A DNA stretch of 64,000 nucleotides from Pseudomonas fluorescens (GTDB lineage Bacteria > Pseudomonadota > Gammaproteobacteria > Pseudomonadales > Pseudomonadaceae): contig NZ_CABVGX010000021.1 of the NCBI RefSeq assembly GCF_902497625.1, forward strand, positions 1 through 64,000, given 5' to 3'. Position numbers and translations under genes: made by a program. Positions 43,364-53,880 of the stretch are shown here, one piece after another. Positions within the stretch are counted from its first letter, which is position 1. Each line of letters starts with the position of its first letter. The notes below the pieces were generated by a model, which was not told where the DNA came from, did no database searches, and was given only the letters and a program-made list of their open reading frames with translations.

Positions 43364-44716
43364 TCAGCGGGTCTGGCCACCGGCTATGGTCTGCGGATTG
43401 GCTTCACGCTCAGCGACCGGGGCCTCGCGGTAGCGCGTCGGGCCATTGCCGAACATGCCGTACTGGTCACGGGTGAAGTCGTACAACGAGTAGGAATCCT
43501 GTTGCGGATTATTCGGAACGCCATAGGCCTGGATGTTGTATTGCGAGCCGGTGCGAAACAGCGCGCCGCTGTCGTCCCAGGCGTCGTAGACCGCAGCGCC
43601 AAAGGTGTCTTCGTCAATGTAGTAGCGGCGTTTTTTCTGCGCGTGGCGCACGCCGTCCTTGCGCGTCGCTTCCACCACCCAGACGCGGTGCAGCTCCCAG
43701 CGCTCACAGGCAGGATTGATATGCTTGGGCATGAGCTTCTTGTCCATGTCACAGCCCCATTTCAGCGTGTAGTTGCTGTAGGGGATGAACATTTCCTTCT
43801 TGCCCACCAGCTTCCAGTCGAAGCGGTCCATCTTTCCGGAGAACAGGAAGATTTCGTCGTAGAACGCCACACCACCAAATGCCGAGTTGGGCGTGTCGTA
43901 GTTGAATTCCGGGGCTTTGCGGACACGGCGCTGGCCGGTGCTGTAGCTCCACGCATAACGAGAGTCGGCGACCGGATCGAGGTAATCCCAATACCCGGAA
44001 GCCTGCCCGGCCGTACGGGCCGGCGCGACGATGCGTGACCAGATGCGCTGGGCTATTTTCGGATCACGCCCCGGAACATCCATCTGGTAGAAAGGTTTTT
44101 CGCCGGTGGAGCGGTTGGTGTTGGTCAACGTCGCATGACCCTCGTTGACAACATAGGCGCTGTGATTCCAGTCCCAGCCATTCACCCCCTGGTAGTTGAG
44201 GATGTAGTTCCACATCAGTTCTCGGCCATCTCGCGGCAACGGAAACGGCAGGCCGCCACGGCAGCCCTCGCTGATCGACAGTCCGTCGTTCTCGGTTTTG
44301 CAGTCCTTGCGGTTGGCGTTACGTTGGGTGGCGGCGAGAAAATTGGCCGGAAAGGTCGCCGTGCGGTGGGTGGGGTACACCTCTAGGTAATAGGTGTCGG
44401 GGTTCTGCTTGAGCAACTGCATTTGCCTGGCGGCCAGTTGGTCGGCGTATTGGTCGGCGTTGGCCGCGGTAATGCGCAGTCGTGGTTTCTCGCTGGCGAA
44501 CGGGTTTGGCCAGTTGCCGTCGCCGGGCACCAGCCCTGCGGGCACTTTCAGGCCACCTTCGTAGGGCGGAATAGTGCCCGCCGCGTTACCCGCCACAATT
44601 GCACCAAAGGTCGTCAGCTTGCCGCCCAGGTCGGCGATGGTAGCGCCCTCATCGGCCACGGCCGACCCCGCCAAAGCAACGGCCACAAGGCCTATCGCAT
44701 ATGCATTAACCGTCAT
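43364..44716 (-). CDS. DUF1329 periplasmic protein, copy 3 (divergent)
   Basis: A 450-residue exported protein (signal MTVNAYAIGLVAVALAGSAVA). It shares the DUF1329 frame (TIPPYEGGL, CRGGLPFPLPRDG, RHAQKKRRYYIDEDTF, YDAWDDSGALFRTG) but is clearly more divergent than copies 1 and 2 are from each other. It follows the DUF1302 copy 3 gene by 66 bp. ATG at 44716 with GGAG upstream; a start at 44728 is less likely. Carrier role inferred from family and pairing. Confidence 0.88.
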   Translation of the reverse strand: MTVNAYAIGLVAVALAGSAVADEGATIADLGGKLTTFGAIVAGNAAGTIPPYEGGLKVPAGLVPGDGNWPNPFASEKPRLRITAANADQYADQLAARQMQLLKQNPDTYYLEVYPTHRTATFPANFLAATQRNANRKDCKTENDGLSISEGCRGGLPFPLPRDGRELMWNYILNYQGVNGWDWNHSAYVVNEGHATLTNTNRSTGEKPFYQMDVPGRDPKIAQRIWSRIVAPARTAGQASGYWDYLDPVADSRYAWSYSTGQRRVRKAPEFNYDTPNSAFGGVAFYDEIFLFSGKMDRFDWKLVGKKEMFIPYSNYTLKWGCDMDKKLMPKHINPACERWELHRVWVVEATRKDGVRHAQKKRRYYIDEDTFGAAVYDAWDDSGALFRTGSQYNIQAYGVPNNPQQDSYSLYDFTRDQYGMFGNGPTRYREAPVAEREANPQTIAGGQTR

Positions 44717-44782
44717 AACGTTCTCCATTCAGATGGGTGATAGCCGAGCCCGGCAATCACTGCATTGCAGTTCAAGGGCGGT

Positions 44783-46453
44783 TCAGAACGCTGTGCTGAG
44801 GGTTAGCGAGACCCAGTTACGGTCGGTCAGGCCCACGTCGCCGGTCCCGCCAATCACGGTTTTGCCTACGCCGGCAACCTCGCCATATTTGCGTTCGCTG
44901 CCGTAGCCGATGTACGACAGGGTCACGTCGACACGCTCGTCGTAGGTGCCCTTCACACCGGCTTTCCAGGTGTATTTGCCTTCGTTGCCACCGCCGGTGG
45001 CGGCATTGCCGTTGACCCCGTAATCCACACTCATGGGCGTGGAAATATTCCAGCCCGGGAATACCCCCAGCCATTGCGGCGCGAAGCTGACCGCGAGGCC
45101 GACATAGTTTTTGGTCGCGCAGCCGTAGTGCTTGTCCTGGCCCGCCGGGCAGCCGTCATAGCCCTCGCCCTTGAAGAGTTCTTCGTGCTTGGTGACCCGC
45201 TGCACATGACTGAACGCCATTTCGGTAATCAGGCTGCCGGTGTCGAAGTAATCGGTGCGCGGCAGCAGCCACAGGCCGTTGACCACCATGTGCCAGGTGT
45301 CACCGCGTGCGCCCTGATTGTCTGCCGTACTGATGTTGCTGGAGACCAGCGAGGTGTTTTGCCGATAGGACAGGTCTACGCCGAGGGACCCGCCACCCAG
45401 CACCGGGCCTGCGGAATACCCCAGGCCATAGAGTTTGACGTTCTCGGCATACACGTAACGGGCGAAAGTCGGCGCCACTTGCAGGCCCCATGGGTTGTAG
45501 TCATCGAACTCGCGATAGAAGGCACTGACTTCCGAATGCAGGAAGTCGAAGCTGTAGGTGCCCATCACACCCCAGTTACCCTTGTCCTTGGGTTTGAGCG
45601 GGTCAATCAGCGGCCGCGAGAAACCACTGAACAGCGGCAAGCGGTCCGGCCCTTCCAGCGCGACATCCGCGGAGGCCAGATACGTGCCGCCTTCAGGGGC
45701 GCGTGTGGTGTCCCATTCGAAGAAATACTGCGCCGCCACTGACAGCTTGTCGGTGACTTGCGCCTGGGTGGAAATCTGCGTCAGCGGCAGGAAGATTTCG
45801 CGGGTTTCGGTGCCAGGGTTGCTCACCGCTTTGCGACCATCCAGCGGTGCCTGCGAGTAGGACACGGCATGACCGGCGATCAGCAGTCCATTGCCCCAAT
45901 ACACGGTGTGCCGGCCGGCACGCACGCTGACCGGGATGTCGCCCAGATCGAAGCGGGTAAACGCGAAGGCATCCAGTAACTCGCCGCTCGGTCCGCGGTG
46001 GTAACGCTTGGTGAAACTGGAGTATTTGCCGTTGTTGTAACTCGGCGTGCTGGTGCCGGGAAAAATGCCGGGATAGTAGACATTGCCCGGGCTGGTTTCG
46101 ACGTCGGTGTCTTCGTAAGCTTGGTCGTACCAGCCCGCGGCGCTGATGCGAAAGCCGTTGTATTGCTTGTAGGCGACTTCCATTTCGCTCATCACATCGA
46201 CGCGATTGGTCACCACGTCGCCACGATCAAACTTGGCGTCTGACTCATCGTAACTGGCGTTGTTGGCCAATGCCGAGTCGCGCCCTTCGGCCCGGATGCC
46301 GAGGTTGTAGCGCACGGTGTTGTCCCAGCGCGCTGTGAGGTCAGGACTGCCGGTATCAAACTCGGCCGCCTGACTGTCTGCAACGATCAAGGCTCCCCCG
46401 GTCACGCTGAACCAGACAACCAGGCTTAACGACTTCAGCTTTGCGTCGATCAT
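44783..46453 (-). CDS. DUF1302 outer-membrane beta-barrel protein, copy 3 (divergent)
   Basis: A 556-residue protein with a signal peptide (LSLVVWFSVTGGALIVADSQA) and barrel-type strands (RWDNTVRYNLGIR, SYSQAPLDGRK). It ends WVSLTLSTAF with C-terminal Phe. It shares the overall frame with the other two DUF1302 proteins but has different loops, so it may face a different ligand. ATG at 46453 (GGGAG five bases before) preferred to a GTG at 46459. An AATAACAACAA motif (minus strand, 46473-46483) precedes it. Confidence 0.88.
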   Translation of the reverse strand: MIDAKLKSLSLVVWFSVTGGALIVADSQAAEFDTGSPDLTARWDNTVRYNLGIRAEGRDSALANNASYDESDAKFDRGDVVTNRVDVMSEMEVAYKQYNGFRISAAGWYDQAYEDTDVETSPGNVYYPGIFPGTSTPSYNNGKYSSFTKRYHRGPSGELLDAFAFTRFDLGDIPVSVRAGRHTVYWGNGLLIAGHAVSYSQAPLDGRKAVSNPGTETREIFLPLTQISTQAQVTDKLSVAAQYFFEWDTTRAPEGGTYLASADVALEGPDRLPLFSGFSRPLIDPLKPKDKGNWGVMGTYSFDFLHSEVSAFYREFDDYNPWGLQVAPTFARYVYAENVKLYGLGYSAGPVLGGGSLGVDLSYRQNTSLVSSNISTADNQGARGDTWHMVVNGLWLLPRTDYFDTGSLITEMAFSHVQRVTKHEELFKGEGYDGCPAGQDKHYGCATKNYVGLAVSFAPQWLGVFPGWNISTPMSVDYGVNGNAATGGGNEGKYTWKAGVKGTYDERVDVTLSYIGYGSERKYGEVAGVGKTVIGGTGDVGLTDRNWVSLTLSTAF

Positions 46454-46810
46454 CAACACTCCCTCTACATTCTTGTTGTTATTGGCGGCCGTGGCGTCGG
46501 GCCCTGTGGACCTCGCTGATCAGCACCGCCCCAGGGCATTCGGCGTGGGTTGAAGTAGACGGGACGGGGTGGTTTGGGCACAACGAAAGGGAGCATTGCT
46601 GAAGTGCATTTCGCTATTGGTCAAATGCACAAACGCCAGACAGGGATCGCGCAATACAAGCCGGCGATGTGGCGCGTTATTGGAATAACCAATACCGACT
46701 GCCTGTTTTTGTGATTTTACGATGACTACACCGCTCCCTAGACTTCGGCCAATAACAAGGCAACGCCGTGCCTCTGGCGCCGCCATGACAATAAAGCCTG
46801 GAGAATGAAC
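46454..46810. other. Divergent regulatory region with two palindromes
   Basis: About 357 bp without a gene between DUF1302 copy 3 and the indolepyruvate oxidoreductase. It holds two palindromes different from the shared operator: GTGCATTT (46604-46611) with AAATGCAC (46623-46630), 11-nt spacer; and TATTGG (46678-46683) with CCAATA (46689-46694), spacer AATAA. An AATAACAA motif lies at 46751-46758. The palindromes fit LysR- or TetR-type control of one or both directions. Confidence 0.55.
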
Positions 46811-49800
46811 ATGAGTGCGGCCCCGTCTCTGGATGACAAGTACGTCCAGCACACTGGAAAAGTTTTGCTCACCGGGATTCAAGCGCTGGTGCGTCTGCCG
46901 TTGATGCAGCGCCAGCGCGATCTGGCCAACGGTCTGAACACGGCCGGTTTCATTTCCGGTTATCGAGGCTCGCCGCTGGGCGGTTTCGATCAGGCATTGT
47001 GGAAGGCGCGCGACTATCTCAAGGAGCACCACACGGTGTTCCATCCAGGCATGAACGAAGACCTCGCCGCGACCTCGATCTGGGGCACGCAGCAGGTCAA
47101 TCTGTTCGAAGGCGCGACCTACGACGGCGTGTTCGGCATGTGGTACGGCAAGGGCCCGGGCGTCGACCGCTGTGGCGACGTGTTCCGCCACGCCAACGCT
47201 GCCGGTACTTCACAGTTTGGCGGTGTGCTGGCCATTGCCGGTGACGATCACGGGGCGCGCTCCTCTTCACTGCCGCACCAGACCGAGCACATTTTCAAAG
47301 CGGTGATGATGCCGGTGCTGGCACCTTCGGGCGTTCAGGAATACCTCGACTACGGCATGCATGGCTGGGCCATGTCGCGTTATTCCGGGTGCTGGGTGGC
47401 CCTCAAGGCTGTGGCCGATACCGTAGAAAGCGCGGCCATCGTCGACATCGACATTCATCGCGTACAACCGATCATTCCGCAAATCCCGTTGCCTGAAGGC
47501 GGCTTGAACATCCGCTGGCCGGATCCGCCCCTGGCGCAGGAGCAGCGGTTGCTGGAGCACAAGTTGTACGCCGCCCTCGCCTACGCCCGCGCCAACCGCC
47601 TCGACCGCATCGTGATGGACTCACCCAAAGCGCGCATCGGCATCATCACCTCCGGCAAATCGTACCTCGACGTGTGCCAGGCCCTGAAAATCCTCGGTAT
47701 CGACGAGACGCTTGCGCAGCAGATCGGCCTGCGCGTGTACAAAGTCGGGATGGTCTGGCCATTGGAAGCGGAAGGCGTGCGCCAGTTCGCCGAGGGCCTG
47801 GAGGAAATCGTCGTGGTGGAAGAGAAACGCCACATGATCGAATACCAGTTGAAGGAAGAGCTCTACAACTGGCGCGACGACGTCCGCCCGCGCATCGTCG
47901 GCAAGTTTGATGACAAAGGTGAGTGGAGCCTGCCTCACACCGACTGGTTGCTGCCAGCGATCAGCGACCTGACGCCAGCGATGATCGCTCGGGCCTTGGC
48001 CAAACGCATCTTGCGCCTGCATCAAAACGGCCCGCTGCAAGTACGGCTGGCGGTGCTCGATGCGCAGCGGGCCAGCAAAGGTCAGTTCACCAATCTGATG
48101 GACCGCGTGCCCCACTATTGTTCCGGTTGCCCGCACAACACCTCGACCAAAGTCCCGCAGGGCAGTCGTGCACTGGCCGGCATCGGTTGCCATTACATGG
48201 CAGCATGGATTTACCCGCAGACCCAGACGTTCAGTCAGATGGGCGGCGAAGGCGTCGCGTGGATTGGTCAGGCACCGTTCACCACCACGGCGCATGTCTT
48301 CGCCAACCTGGGTGACGGCACCTATTTTCACTCCGGCATTCTCGCGATTCGCGCGGCCATCGCCGCCAAGGTGCAAATCACCTACAAGATTCTCTACAAC
48401 GACGCCGTCGCCATGACCGGCGGACAACCTGTCGACGGCAGCCTCAGCGTCGCGCAAATCAGCCGGCAACTGGTGGCCGAAGGCGTGCAGCGCGTGGTAG
48501 TGGTCAGCGAAGATGTCGAGAAATACCAGCACATCAACGATCTGGCAGACGGCGTGGCGGTGTTGCGGCGCGACAAGATGGACGAAGTGCAAGAGGAGCT
48601 GCGCCAGTTCCAGGGCGTGTCGGCCATCATCTATGACCAGACGTGCGCTGCGGAAAAACGTCGCCGGCGCAAGCGCGGCAAGTTTCCCGATCCGGCACGC
48701 CGGGTGGTGATCAACGAAGCCGTCTGTGAAGGCTGCGGCGATTGCAGCAGCAAGTCCAACTGCATGTCGGTGGTGGCGGTGGAAACCGAGTTCGGCCGCA
48801 AGCGTGAAATCGACCAGTCTTCATGCAACAAGGACTTCACTTGCCTCAACGGCTTCTGCCCGAGTTTTGTCACGGTCGAAGGTGGGACGTTGCGCAAACC
48901 CAAAGCGCTGGCAGCGAAAGCGGATGAAGTCTGGGACTTGCCCACGCCTTCGACTGTCGCGCTGGACGTGCCGTACAGCATTCTGGTGACCGGCGTGGGC
49001 GGTACGGGCGTAGTGACGATTGGCGCCTTGCTCGGGATGGCGGCGTTTATCGAGGGCAAGGGCACGCTGAACCTGGACATGGCCGGCATGGCGCAAAAAG
49101 GTGGCGCCGTATGGTCGCATATCCGCATTGCCGCGCATCAGGACCAATTGTTTGCACCGCGGATTGCCGAAGGTGAAGCGGCCCTGCTGCTGGGTTGTGA
49201 TCTGGTGGTCAGCGCCAATACCGAAACCCTGTCCAAGCTGCGCCAGGGCGTTACGCATGCGCTGATCAACAGCGAAGAAACCATCACCAGCGCTTTTGTG
49301 CGGACCTTTGCGCAACAGGCGGAAAGCGGTGACCTGCTCAAGCATCCGGACCCGACATTCCAGACCCGGACCATGTCGGCACAAATCGCTGAAGCGGTCG
49401 GTCATGCTCAGGCAGACTTCATCGACGCAAGCAAAATCGCCACGGCATTGATGGGCGATTCGATTGCCACCAATACCTTCATGCTTGGCTATGCCTGCCA
49501 GAAAGGCTGGCTTCCGGTTGGCGAAGCGGCGCTGCTGCAAGCCATCGAACTGAATGGCACGGCGGTGCCCTTCAACCTCGCCGCGTTTGCCTGGGGCCGA
49601 CGCAGCGCCGAAGATTTGCCACGGGTATTGCGCAAGCTGGAAGCGGGCAAGGTACAGAATGCCGACCGCCTGTTGTCGCAAAGCCTGGAAGAAACGCTGG
49701 AGCGGCGCGTGGCATTCCTCACCGGCTATCAGAACAAAGCCTATGCCCAGCGCTACCGGGACAAGGTCGAGCAGTTCATGCAGGCGGAGACTGCGCTGCT

Positions 49801-50374
49801 CGGGCAACCGGGCGAGCTGTCGGCAAACGTCGCCCGCTACTACTTCAAAGTGCTGGCCATCAAGGACGAATACGAAGTGGCACGCCTGTTTACCGACGGC
49901 CAGTTCCTGCAAAAAATCCAGGCAGGCTTCGAGGGTGATTACCGCCTGCGCTTCCACCTCGCTCCACCGCTGCTAAATGACAACGGCAGTGGCCGTGAGC
50001 CAAAAAAACGCAGTTTTGGCCCATGGATGCTGCAAGGCTTCAAGCTTCTGGCCAGGTTCCGGTTCCTGCGCAACACCTGGGCCGATCCGTTTGGTCACAC
50101 TCACGAACGCAAGGTGGAACGTAACTGGCTGGCCAATTACGAACGAGTCCTCGACGAAGTGTTGATGGATTTGACTGCCGACAACCTGAGCCTGGCCCAG
50201 GACCTGGCACAGCTGCCAGACAGCGTGCGCGGTTATGGCCCGGTCAAGGAGCGCTTCCTCGTCCACGCCCAACAGCGTCAGGCGCAATTGCTTGAACGGT
50301 GGCGCGATGGCTCGAACGCGCAGTTCCACGATGCCAGTCAGACCGGCAGCAAAATAGCCGTTACCCAACTTTAA
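46811..50374 (+). CDS. Fused indolepyruvate ferredoxin oxidoreductase (IorAB-type, aerobic)
   Basis: A 1187-residue single-chain 2-oxoacid oxidoreductase. The N-terminal half holds thiamine-diphosphate-enzyme segments ([32 protein letters not shown]). The middle has a ferredoxin-like Cys cluster ([13 protein letters not shown]...[13 protein letters not shown]). The C-terminal part has the gamma-type domain ([31 protein letters not shown]). It decarboxylates aryl-pyruvates to aryl-acetyl-CoA with ferredoxin as acceptor. ATG at 46811 fits the GGAG seven bases before; an ATG at 46805 is possible. It is followed by thiolase and TetR genes in one transcription direction. Confidence 0.93.
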   Translation: MSAAPSLDDKYVQHTGKVLLTGIQALVRLPLMQRQRDLANGLNTAGFISGYRGSPLGGFDQALWKARDYLKEHHTVFHPGMNEDLAATSIWGTQQVNLFEGATYDGVFGMWYGKGPGVDRCGDVFRHANAAGTSQFGGVLAIAGDDHGARSSSLPHQTEHIFKAVMMPVLAPSGVQEYLDYGMHGWAMSRYSGCWVALKAVADTVESAAIVDIDIHRVQPIIPQIPLPEGGLNIRWPDPPLAQEQRLLEHKLYAALAYARANRLDRIVMDSPKARIGIITSGKSYLDVCQALKILGIDETLAQQIGLRVYKVGMVWPLEAEGVRQFAEGLEEIVVVEEKRHMIEYQLKEELYNWRDDVRPRIVGKFDDKGEWSLPHTDWLLPAISDLTPAMIARALAKRILRLHQNGPLQVRLAVLDAQRASKGQFTNLMDRVPHYCSGCPHNTSTKVPQGSRALAGIGCHYMAAWIYPQTQTFSQMGGEGVAWIGQAPFTTTAHVFANLGDGTYFHSGILAIRAAIAAKVQITYKILYNDAVAMTGGQPVDGSLSVAQISRQLVAEGVQRVVVVSEDVEKYQHINDLADGVAVLRRDKMDEVQEELRQFQGVSAIIYDQTCAAEKRRRRKRGKFPDPARRVVINEAVCEGCGDCSSKSNCMSVVAVETEFGRKREIDQSSCNKDFTCLNGFCPSFVTVEGGTLRKPKALAAKADEVWDLPTPSTVALDVPYSILVTGVGGTGVVTIGALLGMAAFIEGKGTLNLDMAGMAQKGGAVWSHIRIAAHQDQLFAPRIAEGEAALLLGCDLVVSANTETLSKLRQGVTHALINSEETITSAFVRTFAQQAESGDLLKHPDPTFQTRTMSAQIAEAVGHAQADFIDASKIATALMGDSIATNTFMLGYACQKGWLPVGEAALLQAIELNGTAVPFNLAAFAWGRRSAEDLPRVLRKLEAGKVQNADRLLSQSLEETLERRVAFLTGYQNKAYAQRYRDKVEQFMQAETALLGQPGELSANVARYYFKVLAIKDEYEVARLFTDGQFLQKIQAGFEGDYRLRFHLAPPLLNDNGSGREPKKRSFGPWMLQGFKLLARFRFLRNTWADPFGHTHERKVERNWLANYERVLDEVLMDLTADNLSLAQDLAQLPDSVRGYGPVKERFLVHAQQRQAQLLERWRDGSNAQFHDASQTGSKIAVTQL

Positions 50375-50444
50375 GCCCGAGTGTGGCAGGCGTCGTTTGC
50401 CGGAAAAGGCACCACGCCGTATCTACCGAAAACTGGAGCACAGC

Positions 50445-51626
50445 ATGCATGAAGTCGTGATAGTCGCCGCCACCCGCACCGCCATCGGTACCTTCCAGGG
50501 CGCATTGGCCAACACCAGTGCCGTGGAATTGGGCAGCGTGGTGGTCCAGGCGTTGCTGAAAAAAACCGCAATTGACGTCGACCTGGTCGATGAGTTGATT
50601 TTCGGCCAGGTGCTCACGGCCGGGTGTGGGCAAAACCCTGCGCGCCAAGTGGCGCTGAACGCAGGCCTTCCTCATAGCGTATCGGCCATGACCCTGAACA
50701 AGCTCTGCGGCTCCGGGTTGAAATCCGTGATGCTGGCGGCTCAGGCGATTCGCTGTGGCGATGCCGAAGTGGTGATCGCCGGCGGTATGGAAAACATGAG
50801 CCTGGCCCCCTACACGCTGGCCAAAGCGCGCACCGGCTTGCGCATGGGTAACGCGCAACTGGCCGACTCGCTGCTGCAGGACGGCCTGATCGACGCCTTC
50901 CATGACTACCACATGGGCATCACTGCGGAAAATCTGGTCGATGCTCACAGCCTGACCCGTGAGCAGCAGGACGCTTATGCCCTGCGTTCGCAGCAACTGG
51001 CCAGCGCAGCCATTGAGGCCGGCCGTTTTGTCGCGGAGATCACCCCGGTGCCGATTGCCCAGCGCAAAGGCGAGCCGCTGCTGTTTGCCGTGGATGAGCA
51101 ACCTCGCGCGCAAACCACTGCTGGCAGCCTGGCCGGGCTCAAACCGGCCTTCAGGAAAGACGGCAGCGTCACTGCCGGCAACGCCTCGACAATCAATGAC
51201 GGCGCCGCTGCAGTGCTGTTGATGAGCGAAGACAAGGCCAGGGAGTTGGGCTTGCCCGTTCTGGCAAAGATCAAGGCGGGCGCGAGTGCTGGCGTGGACC
51301 CGGCGATCATGGGCATCGGGCCGGTGTCGGCAAGTCGCAAGTGTCTGGCAAAAGCCGGGTGGAGCCTGGCTGATCTCGATCTCATCGAGGCCAACGAAGC
51401 ATTCGCTGCACAGTCGTTGGCGGTGGGTAAAGAGCTGGATTGGGATTTTGACAAAGTGAACGTCAACGGCGGCGCCATTGCCCTCGGTCACCCGATTGGC
51501 GCTTCGGGTTGTCGTGTGCTGGTCACGCTGCTGCACGAAATGCTCAAGCGCGACGCAAAAAAAGGCCTGGTGACCTTATGCATTGGCGGTGGCCAGGGCG
51601 TCGCCCTTTTGCTGGAACGTCCATGA
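50445..51626 (+). CDS. Acetyl-CoA acetyltransferase/thiolase
   Basis: A 393-residue thiolase: nucleophile Cys88 in [17 protein letters not shown] and the second Cys in LCIGGGQG. Length and motifs fit biosynthetic or degradative thiolase II. It lies 70 bp after the oxidoreductase gene. The next gene (TetR) starts inside its last codon (ATGA), a clear translational coupling. It could cleave a 3-oxoacyl-CoA formed by the supercluster or serve the aryl-acetyl-CoA branch. Confidence 0.93.
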   Translation: MHEVVIVAATRTAIGTFQGALANTSAVELGSVVVQALLKKTAIDVDLVDELIFGQVLTAGCGQNPARQVALNAGLPHSVSAMTLNKLCGSGLKSVMLAAQAIRCGDAEVVIAGGMENMSLAPYTLAKARTGLRMGNAQLADSLLQDGLIDAFHDYHMGITAENLVDAHSLTREQQDAYALRSQQLASAAIEAGRFVAEITPVPIAQRKGEPLLFAVDEQPRAQTTAGSLAGLKPAFRKDGSVTAGNASTINDGAAAVLLMSEDKARELGLPVLAKIKAGASAGVDPAIMGIGPVSASRKCLAKAGWSLADLDLIEANEAFAAQSLAVGKELDWDFDKVNVNGGAIALGHPIGASGCRVLVTLLHEMLKRDAKKGLVTLCIGGGQGVALLLERP

Positions 51627-52252
51627 TTGGCGCCCGCGACGCAACGGCCGCCGGCCCTCAGCCTCGCTGGCCTGGGCAGCCGGATGGCGATGTCGGAACC
51701 CGCGAATTGCTGTACCACACGGCGCTCGGGTTATTTTCCGAGCATGGATTCGAAAGTGTCAGCCTGCGCCAATTGGCAGCAGCGATGCATTTGCAGCCGG
51801 GGTCACTGTACAACCACATTGAAAGCAAGCAGGCGCTGCTGTTCGAACTGATCGAGACGCATGAAAGCGAGCTGCTGGCGTTGCTGCAAACCAAGGTCGC
51901 GCGGCAGGCTGACGGCAGACTGCAACTTCAACGTTTCGTGCGGGCGCACCTGCAATTCAACAGCTTGCACGATCAGCGCCACACGCTGACGCGCATGGAA
52001 TTTCGCAGCCTCAGTCTGGAGCAGCGCGAACGCGTCGAGCAGCTGCGCGACACCCGCACCCGGCAGCTGGAAAACATCCTCAGTCATTGTGGGTTGCCGG
52101 CCGGCCAGCGCCCCCCAATGGCGCTGGGCATGCAAGCATTGCTCGATGGCGTGGTGGCCGGTTACCCGCAGGGCGCGCGGCCTCCTCTGGAAAGTCTGAC
52201 GACTCTGTTCACCAGCATGGTGCTGACCGGTTTGAGCAGGCCAAAGGCTTAG
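51623..52252 (+). CDS. TetR-family transcriptional regulator
   Basis: A 209-residue regulator with helix-turn-helix [21 protein letters not shown] (about residues 48-68) and a TetR_C-type helical domain. Start at the ATG overlapping the thiolase stop, so regulator and enzyme are co-translated. Probably senses an acyl-CoA or aryl acid and controls the oxidoreductase-thiolase operon. Confidence 0.88.
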   Translation: MIGARDATAAGPQPRWPGQPDGDVGTRELLYHTALGLFSEHGFESVSLRQLAAAMHLQPGSLYNHIESKQALLFELIETHESELLALLQTKVARQADGRLQLQRFVRAHLQFNSLHDQRHTLTRMEFRSLSLEQRERVEQLRDTRTRQLENILSHCGLPAGQRPPMALGMQALLDGVVAGYPQGARPPLESLTTLFTSMVLTGLSRPKA

Positions 52253-52288
52253 CAGCTTCTTTCGCACCCATAACAACAAGGTCGACCG

Positions 52289-52846
52289 ATGAACGAACCA
52301 ATGACGGAAAACTACCGGGAAATTCTCCAGCACGTCGGCGAAGACCCGCAGCGTGAAGGCCTGCTCAAGACCCCGGAACGCGCAGCGAAGGCCATGCGTT
52401 ATCTTTGCCATGGCTACCGGCAAACGCTGGAAGAGATCGTCAACGGCGCACTGTTCGAGTCGGATAACGATGAGATGGTCATCGTTCGTGAAATCGAATT
52501 GTATTCGCTGTGTGAACATCATCTCTTGCCATTTATTGGCAAGGCTCATGTTGCCTACATACCGACAGGCAAAGTGCTGGGATTGTCGAAGGTCGCGCGA
52601 ATTGTCGACATGTTTGCCCGCCGCCTGCAGATCCAGGAAAACCTCACCCGGGAGATTGCCGATGCAATTGCCAAGGTCACCAATGCCGCCGGGGTGGCCG
52701 TGGTGATCGAGGCCAAACACATGTGCATGATGATGCGAGGTGTAGAGAAGCAGAACTCGGTGATGACCACCTCTGTGATGCTTGGCGCCTTCAGGGAGTC
52801 GTACAACACCCGACAGGAATTCCTACAGCTGATCCGCGGCGGCTAG
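52289..52846 (+). CDS. folE: GTP cyclohydrolase I (type IA)
   Basis: A 185-residue Fol[23 protein letters not shown] (zinc Cys-His), [18 protein letters not shown] and the C-terminal [15 protein letters not shown] (zinc Cys). It converts GTP to dihydroneopterin triphosphate for folate and pterin cofactors. Pseudomonads often have more than one folE, so this may be an accessory copy. An exact AACAACAA at 52272-52279 lies ten bases before the start. It follows the TetR gene by 36 bp and is the last gene before the decayed island. Confidence 0.95.
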   Translation: MNEPMTENYREILQHVGEDPQREGLLKTPERAAKAMRYLCHGYRQTLEEIVNGALFESDNDEMVIVREIELYSLCEHHLLPFIGKAHVAYIPTGKVLGLSKVARIVDMFARRLQIQENLTREIADAIAKVTNAAGVAVVIEAKHMCMMMRGVEKQNSVMTTSVMLGAFRESYNTRQEFLQLIRGG

Positions 52847-52909
52847 GCAACGTGCCAGTCTGCCGAAGCGTGTTCAGGTTGCCACGTCACATTTCGGTTC
52901 GACGCCAGA

Positions 52910-52930
52910 CCTGTAGGAGCCGGCTTGCTG
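52910..52930. repeat. Single REP half-element
   Basis: CCTGTAGGAGCCGGCTTGCTG, a lone copy of the Pseudomonas REP core without an inverted partner nearby. It marks the left side of the decayed island. Confidence 0.55.
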
Positions 52931-52937
52931 ACAGTAT

Positions 52938-53099
52938 TCAAGCGATGCTGCGCATGGCGTCAGTCAAATCCTTCTGACACTTGCTCAACGCCGTCCTGAT
53001 CGCGTCGATGCTTTCTTCCATCCGCCATGCCGGCCCAACCACATCAATCGCGTGTTGACTTTGCGGTGTTTGCAAGCCGACAGCTGTTGCCCCTAACTT
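52938..53099 (-). pseudogene. C-terminal remnant of an IclR-like regulator
   Basis: An open stretch of 53 codons with no start, bounded upstream by an in-frame TAG, reads KLGATAVGLQTP, then HAIDVVGPAWRMEES, then IDAIRTALSKCQKDLTDAMRSIA before its stop. The VxGPAxRM...I...L pattern is that of the last helix of IclR-family ligand domains. No helix-turn-helix part is present. Low complexity is not an issue, but the match is from memory of the family only. Confidence 0.4.
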
Positions 53100-53128
53100 C
53101 TAATAGCTCTTCCTGAGCCAGCGCATCT

Positions 53129-53785
53129 TTAGCTGGTTAATCGTCTCCTGCCCTCCTTCTTAGCGTGATCGACCACCCGGTGGGCGCGAGCTTCAACGCC
53201 ACGCACGTAGTTCTCTTGGGCGATACGCTCCTGCTCGGTCTTGAGCCGCAATGCCTGCAGTTCCCGCTGGATTGTCTGACTTGGTGCTGAGCTTCACCCG
53301 CTCGCGAAACAGATCGCCGCGCTGCTGATGCAGGTACTCGATCTGCGTCCGACGCTGCGCCAGCAACAAGGCGAGGTCGGCCAGTCATGTCTCAGCCGCT
53401 TGGCGCCTCGTCAGCGCCTACGCCGCTTGGTGGCGGAACTGCGCCGCATCCTGACGCGCTCGGTCCTCAACCACCGCCAGCCTTTCCCGCTCGGATAGCA
53501 CCTGGCGTTGCTCCGCTATTGCCTCTTCGGCATCAGCCCGCGCCATCAGAACTGCCTGCTGCCACACAGCAACAAAGGCCTTTGAGACGTCTCTCGGTAG
53601 TGCCGGCAGGCGGGTCTCACCGCTCAAGCGCTCGGCCAAACGCGCCACCATTGATAGAGCAGCCCACTGACGCGCGCCGGGTTGCCCCGCCCCAGCTCCA
53701 GACGAACGCGTTCGACCGTCGGCCGTTCGCCACGGCCTAGCACCGGACCCGCAGCGGCAAACACATCACTTTCTGGTACCCCCAC
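53129..53785 (-). pseudogene. Frameshifted KfrA-like DNA-binding protein gene
   Basis: From a GTG near 53785 the minus strand reads VPESDVFAAAGPVLGRGERP, TVERVRLELGRGNPARVSGL and LYQWW, which is a KfrA_N-type DNA-binding domain (PTV..VR..LG.G). The frame then breaks near 53645 and continues as a long helical, charged stretch (RADAEEAIAEQRQVLSERER...) to 53418, and breaks again; a last segment (QRELQALRLKTEQERIAQEN) runs to a stop at 53129. KfrA-type proteins are plasmid or integrative-element proteins with a coiled-coil tail. At least two frameshifts mean it is not functional. Confidence 0.7.
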
Positions 53786-53880
53786 TGCCTTAGCTTACCT
53801 ACAGTTATATTAGGTCTGATAATTAAATGTTATTTGACCATATTTCCAAAAGAATGGATTTTCAATACTTGGAAGTATCA

